NCBI GenBank assembly: GCA_025330725.1 | Contig: JAIWND010000057.1 | Coordinates: 41,495 to 105,494 of the forward strand | DNA: 64,000 nt | Reading direction: 5' to 3' | Source: Chlamydoabsidia padenii | Lineage: Eukaryota > Mucoromycota > Mucoromycetes > Mucorales > Cunninghamellaceae | The notes under the pieces: generated by a model | What the model was told of the DNA's origin: nothing | Database searches by the model: none | Seen by the model: the letters and a program-made list of their open reading frames with translations, nothing else | Program-made: the position numbers and the translations under genes | Shown: in pieces, positions 37,463-47,367 of the stretch | Layout of the letters: every line of letters begins with the position of its first letter | Position numbering within the stretch: the first letter of the stretch is position 1

Positions 37463-37705
37463 ATGATGCTTCAAATGTTTAAAGCCAAAGCGGCTCAATT
37501 ACCTCAAGGTAGAATGCCAACAGAAATAAAACCTTTGGTAGTCTTTGTCAGTGGTGCTCTAGGATGTAGGTATCCACTCAATGTGTGTTTTGTCTTTATA
37601 TATTCAACTTTGTGTCTTTTTGTAGTGGGTGTCTTTATGGGGTTCCGAAAACTGCGTGTGGATCCTGATCTTCGAAGTCATGCTGCAAGTTACCTTGAAC
37701 ATTGA
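37463..37705 (+). CDS. Small MLRQ/B12D-like mitochondrial protein
   Basis: There are two exons. Exon 1 from 37463 encodes MFKAKAAQLPQGRMPTEIKP and a hydrophobic stretch LVVFVSGALG. After a GT...AG intron (about 37567-37625), exon 2 encodes GVFMGFRKLRVDPDLRSH and ends at 37705. The single membrane helix followed by R-x-L-x-x-DP-D/H-R resembles the B12D/NDUFA4 (MLRQ) family of respiratory-chain proteins. The start lies only 28 bp after the transposon end, so its promoter is partly or wholly transposon sequence. Confidence 0.55.
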   Translation: MMLQMFKAKAAQLPQGRMPTEIKPLVVFVSGALGCRYPLNVCFVFIYSTLCLFVVGVFMGFRKLRVDPDLRSHAASYLEH

Positions 37706-37964
37706 CGGATTTCTCTCTCTCTCTAGCGTAAATAGTTTCTCTATATGATATATATGTGTGTGTTTTTTTGTGCTTGTGTTAAATAATAAAAAAAAGACTC
37801 TTTGTCACTTGACGTCTGTCAAACAGTATTGGGTGGGTGGGTGATAGTATTTAAACGCCGACAGAGGCTGTTTGGAAAAATGATTTACCGCGGGAATGCC
37901 AAAAAGAGGCTTGCGGGTAAGAAAAAAAACTATGCAACTTTTCTTCTTTTTTAGAATATAAAAC

Positions 37965-39484
37965 ATGAACGCGAACAACATTACTTTATTATTCGAAAAT
38001 GAACAACCATCTTTACCAGATCAAGGTACAGTGATGATCGCTACCACCACCACCACAACAACAGTAAGTGCCTGTTTATCAATTATTCACTGTGCTGACT
38101 TTTTTTTTTATACATGTAGGACACTCGAAATGAAGAACTCAACAAGACGGACCCTCTCGATCAAGCACTTTCTGAACAAACCAAGAAAGAAGAAGACTAT
38201 GACAGTAGTGATTTGGACCTCTCTTCTGATGAAGGTTCCGTTGAAGAAGGGTAAGAAAGAAAAAATAAAAAGATCTTGCCAATCCCAATGCGTCTAACAT
38301 ATGATTCGAAATAGTGAGCATGCCAATGACGACGATGAAGATTACGATGAAGACCAAGATGACAAACCCAACAAGGGCATTCCAGTCTCCACCAATGAAT
38401 TAACCGACATTACGATCGAACGACCTGAATTCGTGGTAACGGAATCGACAGTGGTGGAATTGGTAGGCACCATCTTTAGTGTGATTGACAAGACCGTGGT
38501 AGTACAAAGCCACACAACACCATTTGTCCTGGATATGGAATCTTTACTGGTGATGGAGGATGGCCGAACCATCTTGGGTGAAGTGTTTGAAACGTTTGGA
38601 CCTGTCGATCGACCTTTTTATTCTGTCCGATTCAATACCGTGGATGAAATCCCTCAGAATGCCGTCAAGGGGGCGAAGGTCAGTTATGTGCCTGGGTATG
38701 AACGTACTCGTCTGGTCCAGGTGGAAAAATTAAAGTTGATCAAGGGAACGGATGCTAGTAATCGATATGATGAAGAAGCTGGTGATGATGTAAGTACATT
38801 TGGGGTATATATGAAGAAGAGATGTATAACTCATCATTTTTGGTATTTAGGAAATAGAATTCTCTGATGATGAACAGGAAATGGCATATAAACAATATAA
38901 AAAGAAAAAGTAAGTGGGAAGAATGGATGGGATGAATGTCATACTGATATTATGTATGTCTTTTTTTTTTTTAAAGGGGCAAACAACAAAAAATGAATGG
39001 AAAGAATAACAACAATAATGCTGTTGATGATGGCCGTCGATTGCAAAGCTATGCTGATATTATGGGTCCTACGCCAAAACAACAACAACGACAACAACAA
39101 TCCTCTCGACATCCTGATACCATGAGCGATTTATTGAATTCCTATATGACATCTCGACCTCATACCTCAACTGTGCAGCCAGTAAAATCATCTTTCGCCA
39201 TCTCTACTGCTCCACCAGCGCAACCTGTTATTGTACCAGCACAGCCTGTCATCACACCAGCACAGCCCGTCGTCACACAACAGCCTGTCCATACACCAGA
39301 GCATCAACATGTCAATGCACCAGAGCAACAACATGTCAATGCACTGGAACAACCACCTGTCAATGCGCCAGAACAACCACCTACCAGTACACCAGAACAA
39401 CCTACTTCTACACCAACCGCACCAAATCAACCATCATTCTTCCAATCCATTCGATCTATCTTCTCTCGGGCCCCTCCCTCTTAG
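37965..39484 (+). CDS. NAF1: H/ACA snoRNP assembly factor Naf1
   Basis: Naf1 is a nuclear chaperone of H/ACA ribonucleoprotein assembly. The exons are 37965-38063, 38120-38250, 38315-38789, 38851-38909 and 38977-39484, all with GT...AG introns and closed phases. An acidic N terminus (DDDEDYDEDQDD) is followed by the Gar1/Naf1 beta-barrel (VVELVGTIFSVIDKTVVVQS, LDMESLLVMEDGRTILGEVF, ETFGPVDRPFYSVRF, VSYVPGYERTR). A Lys-rich stretch and a Pro/Gln repeat tail with PAQPV, PEQQHVNA units follow. The last 22 codons are duplicated at 42583-42652. Confidence 0.9.
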
Positions 39485-39648
39485 ACTAGTATCCCCCTTT
39501 AAATATAGTGTTATTTTTTTAAAATCAATTAATAAAATGTCTCTTGAAGACTTTCAAGGTCCTTTTCTTCTTGACTTATAAATTTATTTTGTTTGATTGA
39601 TTTCTACTTGGCCATACACAACTGAAAAGAGTGTCATGTTGTACAGTA

Positions 39649-40986
39649 CAGTCCTCTACCAAAATAAACAGGACACTCCGAAAAATGATTTCCATTTTTG
39701 GACTTTTCTCTTTTGTTTTGCATTTTACTCAGTAAATAGAAAGACAACCGTACCTCAAATTAAACATGAATAAAGATATACTTCTTCTCTTTCGGATGAT
39801 GTAAAAAACGTTTATTTTTCTCGATTATTTTTTAAAAAAAAGTCTTATATGACTTCACCAGCGGGTGCTTCCTCCCCTTTTTGATCGAAGGGTATTAATG
39901 CGAGTCGGAACTGACTCTATTAACTTGTTAACTGTTTCTATAGGTATGTCCAGCTAAGCATCCTTTATGTTTTTTGTCAGCATTTCGACGGTGCCAGATG
40001 CCTTGTGGCGCTTCTGGACGGCTATCTTCATGATCTGCCAAAGATTTTCGATAGGATTCAGATCAGGCGATTGTGCGGACCACACAAGTTTTTTCAAGCC
40101 ATGATCTGCCCTCCAAGCCTTTGGCGTATTACTTCTATGTTCAGGAGCACCATCCTCCATCAAAATGGGATCGATGAATCCGCCCATAAACTGAAGTAAT
40201 GAGCCGTCATACATCTGATCCACGAAATCCGTAGCAGTCCGCCTAGATTTGTCCATCACCACTAGCTCAGACTTCTTACCATAGGCAATGGCCCCTAAAC
40301 CATCACCGAGGTTCTACCACTCTTAAAAGTAGAACTGGTACAGCCATTATCGAACTCTTCACCGGGTCTACGCCATACCCTGAGCTGGCGAGTGTTCCTA
40401 CCCAACTCAAAGGTGGACTCGTCGGTCCATATGACCTCTTTCCACTGGTTGAGCGTCCACGTAAAGTGTACTTGAGCAAAGACTTTCCGTTGGACAATAT
40501 GCCTCGGCATAAGGAAAGGCTTCATTCGGGCCACCCTGTTAGCGATCCCTTCATCTTTCAATACACGTCGGATTGTGCTGGTGCTGACATTCAGATCGAG
40601 ATCATTCCTGATTTCACCGAGGGTACCCCGTTTGTTTGTTTTTTTCGTAGCGGTGACGACCGACCTTCTGTCCCTTGGTGTCAACTTTGAAGGCCGTCCT
40701 CTCATTTCCTGAAAATCAGATGACTCATCGATCTCAACCATCTTCAAAATTTCGAAGATTGCAGATCTAGACTTTTTAACATGGAATACGATTTTCGCGA
40801 CCGACATTCCCCCTACGTGTAATCCTTTGATATAGCCACGTTCGTAAGCTGTAGCGCGTGTCATGGTAAAAATTTTGAGTGCGAAATAGTTGAAGTGGAG
40901 CTAATAAACTTCAATTAACTACAAGGTATGTTTTATTTTTTTCAAATGGCGAATAAAAATGTCCTGTTTACTTTGGAAGGGGACTG
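39649..40986 (-). mobile_element. Tc1-like element with 27-bp terminal inverted repeats
   Basis: This 1338-bp element has ends CAGTCC...AAACAGGACA at 39649-39675 and its inverse at 40960-40986 (24 of 27 identical). A TA precedes the left end (39647-39648); the right flank reads TG, so the TA duplication has decayed or been altered. It holds a single transposase gene on the minus strand. The paralogous unit B shows the site without the insert (TTGTACAATG at 42803-42812). Confidence 0.88.
39954..40864 (-). pseudogene. Tc1-type transposase, broken once
   Basis: The N-terminal part (MTRATAYERGYIKGLHVGGM) has a helix-turn-helix, then ASTIRRVLK-type HTH sequence and the first catalytic D in EVIWTDESTFEL. 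After SVMV the W-G motif is lost through a stop and single-base shift at about 40294. The rest continues with ELVVMDKSRRTATDF, the second D in MEDGAPEH and E in LNPIENLW, spaced DD34E. Apart from that lesion the frame is intact, so the element is relatively young. Confidence 0.88.
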
Positions 40987-41733
40987 TGCAATGTTTAGAA
41001 GGTACTATGCAATGCCCTTCCCCCTGGTACCGATGATCCCCCTACTCTTTTTTCGCCCACTGTCTGGTTTGTTTACTATTGCGGTATGGGACGAAATATA
41101 ATAGAGCTTTTATTAACAAGTACTATTCTGGACGGACGTTTTCGTCTGCAAAGGACGAAAACGTCCGCTACTTTGACGTCACTTAACCAATGCCCCTAGA
41201 CTGATTTTGACATGATATCTATTACTGTGTGTTCCTTTGGTTATCTTCCACTTCTTTACCAAATGCAACATTTATGTTTTTCCAATTACATTTCTTTTTT
41301 AGCCTATAATCACCTCTGTGCTAACCCTAACATTTTCATATTATATAGTTAGATCAAAATCAAATGATAATCATTGGAATAGATTGAGTTTTGAAATAAT
41401 GTTTGTTTGGAGTAAAATAATGTTCTTATGGCTGACTGATGCCACGTCTAAGTTGTGGACGTTTCCATCCACGGAGCAGGAATAGTACTTGTTAAAGCGG
41501 AGGAGAGAGAATAAAAAGTACGTAATCCTTCTATGATCTCTAATAGATAAACGTTTCTCTCATTGTGATCACCTTGATCTACTGTGCTACCAGCATGACG
41601 ACGGGATGTCCATATTCCGCCCATTTTGATATGCAGAAATAAGATCTTCTTACCTCTTTTCCCCCTTTTTTTCTTCAGAAGGGAAGAGATGTACATAAAT
41701 ACAATCGAACCTACTATATATATATATTAAAAC
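40987..41733. other. Upstream region of the protease pseudogene
   Basis: No gene. It is homologous in parts to the upstream region of the intact copy (42830-43238). It includes the degraded TATA position (ACATAAATA, about 41693) where the intact copy has TATAAATA, and a perfect hairpin at 41133-41167. Confidence 0.6.
41133..41167. repeat. Perfect 14-bp inverted repeat, 7-nt loop
   Basis: CGGACGTTTTCGTC at 41133-41146 and its exact reverse complement at 41154-41167. It is absent from the duplicated unit B. Function unknown. Confidence 0.85.
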
Positions 41734-42460
41734 ATGAAAACCGTTTTTCTTTTTACTATCCAGTTTAGTGCGACCTTGATCCATCCTGCCCCATTGGACG
41801 AGGAAAAGATCATAGGTGGATCCGAAGTCCAGGGCAATGACTTCCCCTGGGAAGTCTCTTTGGGTGATTTTGAAGACGCTCCTAGCACCGTGGAAGAATG
41901 CATGAAGATACCCGTAGCAACCAAACTGGAAAAGTACTTTTGTGGCGGGGTGTTGATTCATAAGGACTGGGTGTTAACAGCGGCGCATTGTGTTAGTTAA
42001 ACTCAGCAAGTCCGCCACGGGCGAGTTGGCCTGTCTCACTAAAGAAGATCCTACCACCCCCTATCCTTCACCTCTGATTGCGATTGGGTGGGGGAACACT
42101 CAACCCATGGTGATCGATTTGCCCACAAACAAATGGAGTGGAATCTCGCCGCCTCGAAAATTGAAGCAAGCCAAGATGGATGATGTCTCGGCTAAATCAA
42201 GCATCTGTAAAGGTCGACCTGATTTGCTTTGTATCCAGGGCATTTCTGCAGGTGATGGGTCTTGCAAAGGTGATAGTGGTGGATCTTCTGTTTCGTCAGA
42301 TAACCGCGTTGTTGCCATCACTAGTTTCGGAGGCAGTAAACCAGTACCTCGCGCATATCAAAAATACCAAACTTGTAATGGTGATGCTGCCTACACTTGA
42401 GTGGCTGCTGATATCAAATGGATTGAAGATAACATCAAAGCCAAGGTTTGCGCGAAATAA
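41734..42460 (+). pseudogene. Chymotrypsin-like S1A protease, dead copy A
   Basis: The sequence is nearly identical to the intact copy at 43239-44135 and carries two disabling lesions. About 170 bp are missing after the TAAHC motif, which removes the catalytic Asp region and shifts the frame. The Arg codon in the C-terminal AAYTRVA stretch is TGA (42398-42400). The signal peptide, the activation site (KIIGG) and GDSGGS are still readable. The TATA-like site is altered. Confidence 0.92.
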
Positions 42461-42582
42461 ATTGTTTAATTCTACTTTATATATCTATCAGTCCCTCTCC
42501 CTCTCTCTCTCGCTTTTTTTTTTTTTTTTTTTTTTGTTAATTAGTCTTTTTTGTCGAACAAAAAGTACAATATTTCTACACA

Positions 42583-42652
42583 AACCGCACTGGATCAACC
42601 ATCATTCTTCCAATCCATTCGGTCTCTCTTTTCTCGGTTTCCTTCCTCTTAG
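42583..42652 (+). pseudogene. Duplicated 3' end of NAF1
   Basis: It translates as LDQPSFFQSIRSLFSR...PSS followed by TAG, against NQPSFFQSIRSIFSR...PPS in NAF1. Only the last 22-23 codons and the 3' flank are present, so it is a by-product of the tandem duplication. Confidence 0.92.
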
Positions 42653-43238
42653 ACTGGTTTTCCCCCCTTTTAAATGTAGTGTTTTTTTAATCAATCAATA
42701 AAATGTCCCTTGAACACTTTCAAGATTCCCTCCTTCTTGACTTTAATTTATTTTATTTGTTTGATTTCCACTTGGCAACTGAAAAGGAAAGAAATCAGTG
42801 ACTTGTACAATGTTTAAAAGGTACTATGTGATGTCTCCCTGATACTGAGGGCGGATTATCCCCTACTATTTTTTTCCGCCGACTATTTTCGACTGTTTGG
42901 TCCGTTTCCTATCCTGGTACTTGCCAAAAAAAAAAAAAAGTGATGGTGATGGTCGAAGTATAATAAGCGCATAACTATTTGAACGTTTTTTAGTTTTGAT
43001 TTATTTGTTCAAGATGTAGTGGTTGCAAAAAGTCCTCTTAGGATTTTTTGTTTAGGAGTGCTTATCATGCATGACGGCGGATTTCATTATTCCGCCTATT
43101 TTGATGTGCAGAAACAAGATCTTTTTACCTCTTCCCCCTCCCCCCCTTTTTTTTTCTTCACAAAAGGGCTGACATGTATAAATACAATTAAACAAACAAC
43201 CCACCCTTTATCAAAAAAAAAAAAAAAAAAATACAAAC

Positions 43239-44135
43239 ATGAAAACCGCTTTTCTTTTTACTATTCTGTTTAGTGCGACCTTGATCCATGCTGCCCCATT
43301 GGATGAAGAAAAAATCGTGGGTGGATCCGAAGTCCAAGGCAATGACTTCCCCTGGGAAGTCTCTTTGGGTGATTTTGAAGGCGTCCCTAGCACCCCAGAA
43401 GAACGCAAGAAGATACCCGTAGCAAACAAACTGGAAAGGCATTTCTGTGGCGGGTTGTTGATCCACAAGGACTGGGTGTTAACCGCGGCGCATTGTGTCG
43501 TCGATTACAATACAATGGACACTCCTTTAGACGCCAAATCCATTGGTGCTGGAATCGGTGGCAAAGATCTCGTGAACATTTATGATACAGGCCGAATCCC
43601 TGCCAGTCAAGTGATCATCAAGAAGGGGTATAGATCCTCGTCGCCTTCGTCCAAAGAAGATATTGCATTGGTCAAACTCAGCAAGTCCGCCACGGGCGAG
43701 TTGGCCTGTCTCGCTAAAAAAGATCCTACTACCCCCTATCCTTCACCTCTGACTGCGATTGGGTGGGGGAACACTCAACCCATGGTGATCGATTTGCCCA
43801 CAAACGAATGGAGTGAAATCTCGCCGCCTCGAAAATTGAAGCAAGCCAAGATGGATGATGTCTCGGCTAAATCAAGCATCTGTAAAGGTCGACCTGATTT
43901 GCTTTGTATCCAGGGCATTTCTGCAGGTGATGGGTCTTGCAAAGGTGATAGTGGTGGATCTCTTGTTTCGTCAGATAATCGCGTTGTTGCCATCACTAGT
44001 TTCGGAGGCAGTAAACCAGTACCTCGCGCATATCAAAAATACCAAACTTGTAATGGTGATGCTGCCTACACTCGAGTGGCTGCTAATATCAAATGGATTG
44101 AAGATAATATCAAAGCCAAGGTTTGCGCGAAATAG
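43239..44135 (+). CDS. Secreted chymotrypsin-like serine protease (S1A), intact copy B
   Basis: This is an extracellular endopeptidase precursor of 298 residues. It has a signal peptide (MKTAFLFTILFSATLIHA), a short propeptide and the activation site K25|IVGG. The catalytic triad is H85 (VLTAAHC), D141 (KEDIALVKL) and S238 (GDSGGS). The residue at the S1 pocket base (chymotrypsin 189) is Gly, so it is not trypsin-like; chymotrypsin- or elastase-like cleavage is inferred. An extended 40s loop (PSTPEERKKIPVANKLERHF) is shared by the other copies in this window. Gene is intronless. TATAAATA lies about 65 bp upstream. Confidence 0.93.
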   Translation: MKTAFLFTILFSATLIHAAPLDEEKIVGGSEVQGNDFPWEVSLGDFEGVPSTPEERKKIPVANKLERHFCGGLLIHKDWVLTAAHCVVDYNTMDTPLDAKSIGAGIGGKDLVNIYDTGRIPASQVIIKKGYRSSSPSSKEDIALVKLSKSATGELACLAKKDPTTPYPSPLTAIGWGNTQPMVIDLPTNEWSEISPPRKLKQAKMDDVSAKSSICKGRPDLLCIQGISAGDGSCKGDSGGSLVSSDNRVVAITSFGGSKPVPRAYQKYQTCNGDAAYTRVAANIKWIEDNIKAKVCAK

Positions 44136-45376
44136 ATTGTTTCTTTTTACTTCATATATCTATCAATCCCCTCCCCCTCTTTTTTTTTTTTTTTTTTTTT
44201 TTTTTGTTATTTAGTCCTTTTTGCCAAACAAAAAGTACAATACTATTAATCAATTTATACATCTACTAATAAAAAGCGTTGCTATACTTACCAATTCTGT
44301 TTTTTGATACAGACTGTAGCGTATTCGAAAAAAGAAAAAATGGAAGCAGAGGCGGGATTTGAATCCTCAAAGAAAGAAAGAAAAAAAGACCCAGATATTG
44401 GGAATTACTATACGCACAGAAAAATTAAAATAATCTTCGTCGCAAAAGGCAGAAAAAAGTCATCGTAAGCTTGGGAAGACTGACACAAGGGTCTTAGAGC
44501 TTGGCTTTTGCGGTGAAGTATGTTGGAATTATGCTATAGTTTCCACATCGCCACTTTAATCATTAGCATCCGCTAACAATTGAGCGAGTACGTATTGGTC
44601 TTCTAAAATTACATGCGTACTTTCCGTGCGCCTAGCAATTCCCCCAGATATGCGTGTACTTTTTTTTTGGCACCAAGTTTTTCAATATTTCAAAAGGTTT
44701 GGACTAGCTCTCAAAGCTTTTTTTCCTTTACAATTGTACAATGAAGTAAATTCTTGTCAGTTATCCCACATACAATTATAAATTATGTCTGCTATACTTT
44801 GTATTGTCATCGTCAAGTTTCGAGGTTTGCATGTTCGGATAAGTATATGACCCGCACCTACCTGTTTAGTGATTACACATCCACGTGTTGTTTCATACAT
44901 TTCTAAAAGTAGACACAACGATAAAAACGTCGAGAATATATATATAAGTCAACGGAGTTGAGGGAGAAAGAGGAAATTCATGCAAGTTCAATCGCCTATT
45001 TAAAGCATACCTTTTATGTAGGTTGGGTCATGACGGACTAACAGTTGTCTCTAGAAAGCAATGATCATCCTTTTACTTCCAAAAAGAGAGTTACCGGTAT
45101 TTCGGAATTGACCTGTCATGTAATTACCATTTTATAGCCGCCTTGCGTATAAACGCCTCATACATCATAGATATTTTGCTTAGCAAGAATTTTGAACCTA
45201 GCCAAGTGCGACGGCATATCCTTTCAATCAGAAGATAGCCGGAGTCTTCGCCATTAATCAATTCAATTTCATTCTGAATATCGTACAATCCAGTGTTTTG
45301 GAGAAGACATTGATTATAAAAACGCTTTTTTTTTTCTACCCCTTCTTCCAGATCTATCTATCAACTACAAAATATC
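44136..45376. other. Intergenic, 1.2 kb, no gene seen
   Basis: Contains a T-run (about 44180-44205) and AT-rich sequence with only short frames. TATAAAAA at about 45317 precedes protease C by about 60 bp and is a likely TATA box. Confidence 0.5.
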
Positions 45377-46282
45377 ATGAGGAGTACTATTTTTTCCCTC
45401 TTGTCATTACTTGGTTCAACCATACAAATCAAAGCCTCTCCCTTTGGTGAAGAGTTCAAAATTGTGGGTGGAAGAGAGGCAAAATTAGGTGCTTATTCTT
45501 GGGAAGTATCCCTGGGATTACTCAAAGATATTCCCACCGAGAAAGCAGAACGACAAAAGCAAACAGAAAAGACCAAGCTCGAGACCCATTTCTGTGGAGG
45601 GGTTTTAATTTCCCCAGAATGGGTTGTCACCGCCGCGCATTGCCTGGCCCCATTCAGTACCAAAAGTACCACGTTTAAATCAGCCCCCTTTGGTGTTGGT
45701 GTTGGCCAAAGAAGCCTTGTTGATATTTATGATAATGGCCGGATTCCTGTATCAAGGATCATTCTTTCGGAAGACTATGATCCGAAATCGAGCACGTCTC
45801 GTCATGATATTGGTTTGATAAAACTGGCTCGACCCGTCAACACGACCGTCACACCAGCATGTCTGGCCAAATCGGACCCGATCTTTGGCTACAGTAGTCC
45901 ATTGATGGTGATTGGATGGGGTAGTACTACACGCATGGTGTTTGATGGCATAAGAAATACTTGGACTGGGTATGCTCCACCCAAGAGTTTGAAAGAGGCG
46001 GATATGAAAGATGTGTCGTGGACAGCCCTGAACTGTTTCGCTCGGTCTGATTTAATTTGTATTAATCCTGTGACCTCGGGCGACTCTTCTTGTAAAGGTG
46101 ATAGCGGTGGATCGCTGGTCCATGGCGGCGATTTGGTCATTGGTTTGACGAGCTTTGGTGGTGCTAAACAAGTGGGTATATACAAGTATCAAACTTGTAA
46201 TGGTGATGCCGCTTATACTCGTACTTCCAAATATATCACTTGGATTGAAGATAATATAGGAAGTTCCATTTGTAGTAAATGA
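45377..46282 (+). CDS. Secreted chymotrypsin-like serine protease (S1A), copy C
   Basis: A 301-residue paralogue of the 43.2-kb protease. It has a signal peptide (MRSTIFSLLSLLGSTIQIKA), activation site K|IVGG, His in VVTAAHC, Asp in SRHDIGLIKLA and Ser in CKGDSGGS. The S1-base residue is Ser, which points to chymotrypsin-like cleavage. It shares the long loop before HFCGG and the C-terminal YKYQTCNGDAAYTR. It is intronless. It is clearly more diverged than copies A and B. Confidence 0.93.
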   Translation: MRSTIFSLLSLLGSTIQIKASPFGEEFKIVGGREAKLGAYSWEVSLGLLKDIPTEKAERQKQTEKTKLETHFCGGVLISPEWVVTAAHCLAPFSTKSTTFKSAPFGVGVGQRSLVDIYDNGRIPVSRIILSEDYDPKSSTSRHDIGLIKLARPVNTTVTPACLAKSDPIFGYSSPLMVIGWGSTTRMVFDGIRNTWTGYAPPKSLKEADMKDVSWTALNCFARSDLICINPVTSGDSSCKGDSGGSLVHGGDLVIGLTSFGGAKQVGIYKYQTCNGDAAYTRTSKYITWIEDNIGSSICSK

Positions 46283-46503
46283 TGATGATGATTGACCAAG
46301 TCAATAAAAATTCATGCCATGAATCATGTTTGAATATTTTAAATGCCGACTTTCAAAAAAGGTATTGTATGGATTCAAACAAGTCAAATAGTTTATTAAC
46401 ATAACAAATAAAGGATACAAATAAATAAAAACTACAGACCATGATAATGATACTAGTTATTAATAACCTAAACTATAACCCAAGCCCATTTAAAAGGAGC
46501 ATT

Positions 46504-47141
46504 TCAATAGATAAATGGTATCACTCTATATATAAAAAGAAGAAGCCAAGTAAGTATACCATCCAATTTTTTTTGTTCTTTCTTCTAGTTCTTTACCTGG
46601 AAGATTCACCTGCATATTGTTGATAATCCACACTAAACTGCTCCAACATCATTTGTTCTTCAGCTTGGATTCGACGGAGGTAAGCATAGGCCATGACCAA
46701 AGCGATGGTAACAAAGACAACCCAACTTGCCGTTGCCAGACCAAACCCCAGTCCGGCCAAATAAAACGCAACATAACCAGGATGACGAATGACTTTGTAA
46801 GGTCCGTCAGTACACAAGTATTGGTCGTCAGTGGTGGCCAAGGGGCGAATGTAGAATGCATTAGCAAACATGGCCCAACGCAACAATATAATGCCGCCAA
46901 GAATCCAGCCAAGTCCTATAAAAGAAAGCAGAACATTGTCCATGTCGCCATAACCAATCAGTAATGGCCATAGTAAGCCGAATGCCAGACTAAAAATCCA
47001 AGTGCCCAGTAAGAGAGTGGTTGTGCCTTGATCATCGCCAGAGGTTTGTAGCATTGTGGTTACTCGTGAGGATTCGTACCGGTATTCAACATAAAATAAA
47101 AGTCCCACGAAAAGATAAGCAAAAAGAAGTGTGATGAACAT
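46504..47141 (-). CDS. Membrane methyltransferase of the isoprenylcysteine/PEMT type
   Basis: A small polytopic protein with four to five hydrophobic segments and the SAM-binding signature GPYKVIRHPGYVAFYLAG, followed by RRIQAEEQMMLEQF and DYQQYAGESS. This is the ICMT/NnrU/PEMT-like membrane methyltransferase pattern. A last intron (46523-46596 approximately, TCCAG|GTAAAG to TATATAG) joins to VIPFIY and the stop at 46504-46506, which restores the family's usual R-x-I-P-x-x-x end. The substrate is unknown; ICMT of prenylated proteins is possible but the sequence is closer to bacterial-type small ones. Confidence 0.8.
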
Positions 47142-47367
47142 AAGATTGATTTAGGTGTTGAGATGAGGTTAAAGTTGGTTGTTTTGTTTCGTAATTTATG
47201 TGTGGAGAGAGAGAGGGTATAAACGATGGGAAGAAAAGAGTCAAGTGTTGGAATTTTTAAGCCGTGTGATCGGGGTTTGAAAAGGGACCTATGTTTTTTA
47301 CAGAGGCGAAAAATAACAATTCACTCTCCTTTCTTTCTTTCTTCCACATCATCAACTTTTAGTCAAG
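47142..47367. promoter_or_regulatory. Shared upstream region of the methyltransferase and LUC7
   Basis: 226 bp between divergent starts. It has a (GA) tract at about 47205-47217 and a pyrimidine-rich part before the LUC7 start. No specific motif is claimed. Confidence 0.4.

Larger units (their letters stand above)
39417..42575 (+). repeat. Tandem duplication, unit A
   Basis: This unit starts in the last codons of NAF1, continues through its 3' flank and the protease pseudogene, and ends near AAAAAGTACAATATT. Unit B is 42583-44248. Unit A additionally contains the 1338-bp Tc1 element. Confidence 0.8.
42583..44248 (+). repeat. Tandem duplication, unit B
   Basis: Second unit: the NAF1 3' fragment, its 3' flank, the protease upstream region, the intact protease gene and a T-rich 3' flank that ends AAAAAGTACAATACT. 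Unit A is 39417-42575. Confidence 0.8.

Noticed and set aside
39231..39581. Frame rich in His, Gln, Met and Ser repeats over the NAF1 tail
   Set aside because: It is the +1 frame of the NAF1 PAQPV/PEQQ repeats and crosses the NAF1 stop. No independent start context or similarity.
44338..44370. tRNA-like sequence GCGGGATTTGAATCCTC (T-arm-like on minus strand), also a weaker one near 25910
   Set aside because: Only a T-loop-like segment is present. The matching acceptor, D-arm and anticodon parts are missing, so it is no tRNA gene; at most a SINE or tRNA fragment.
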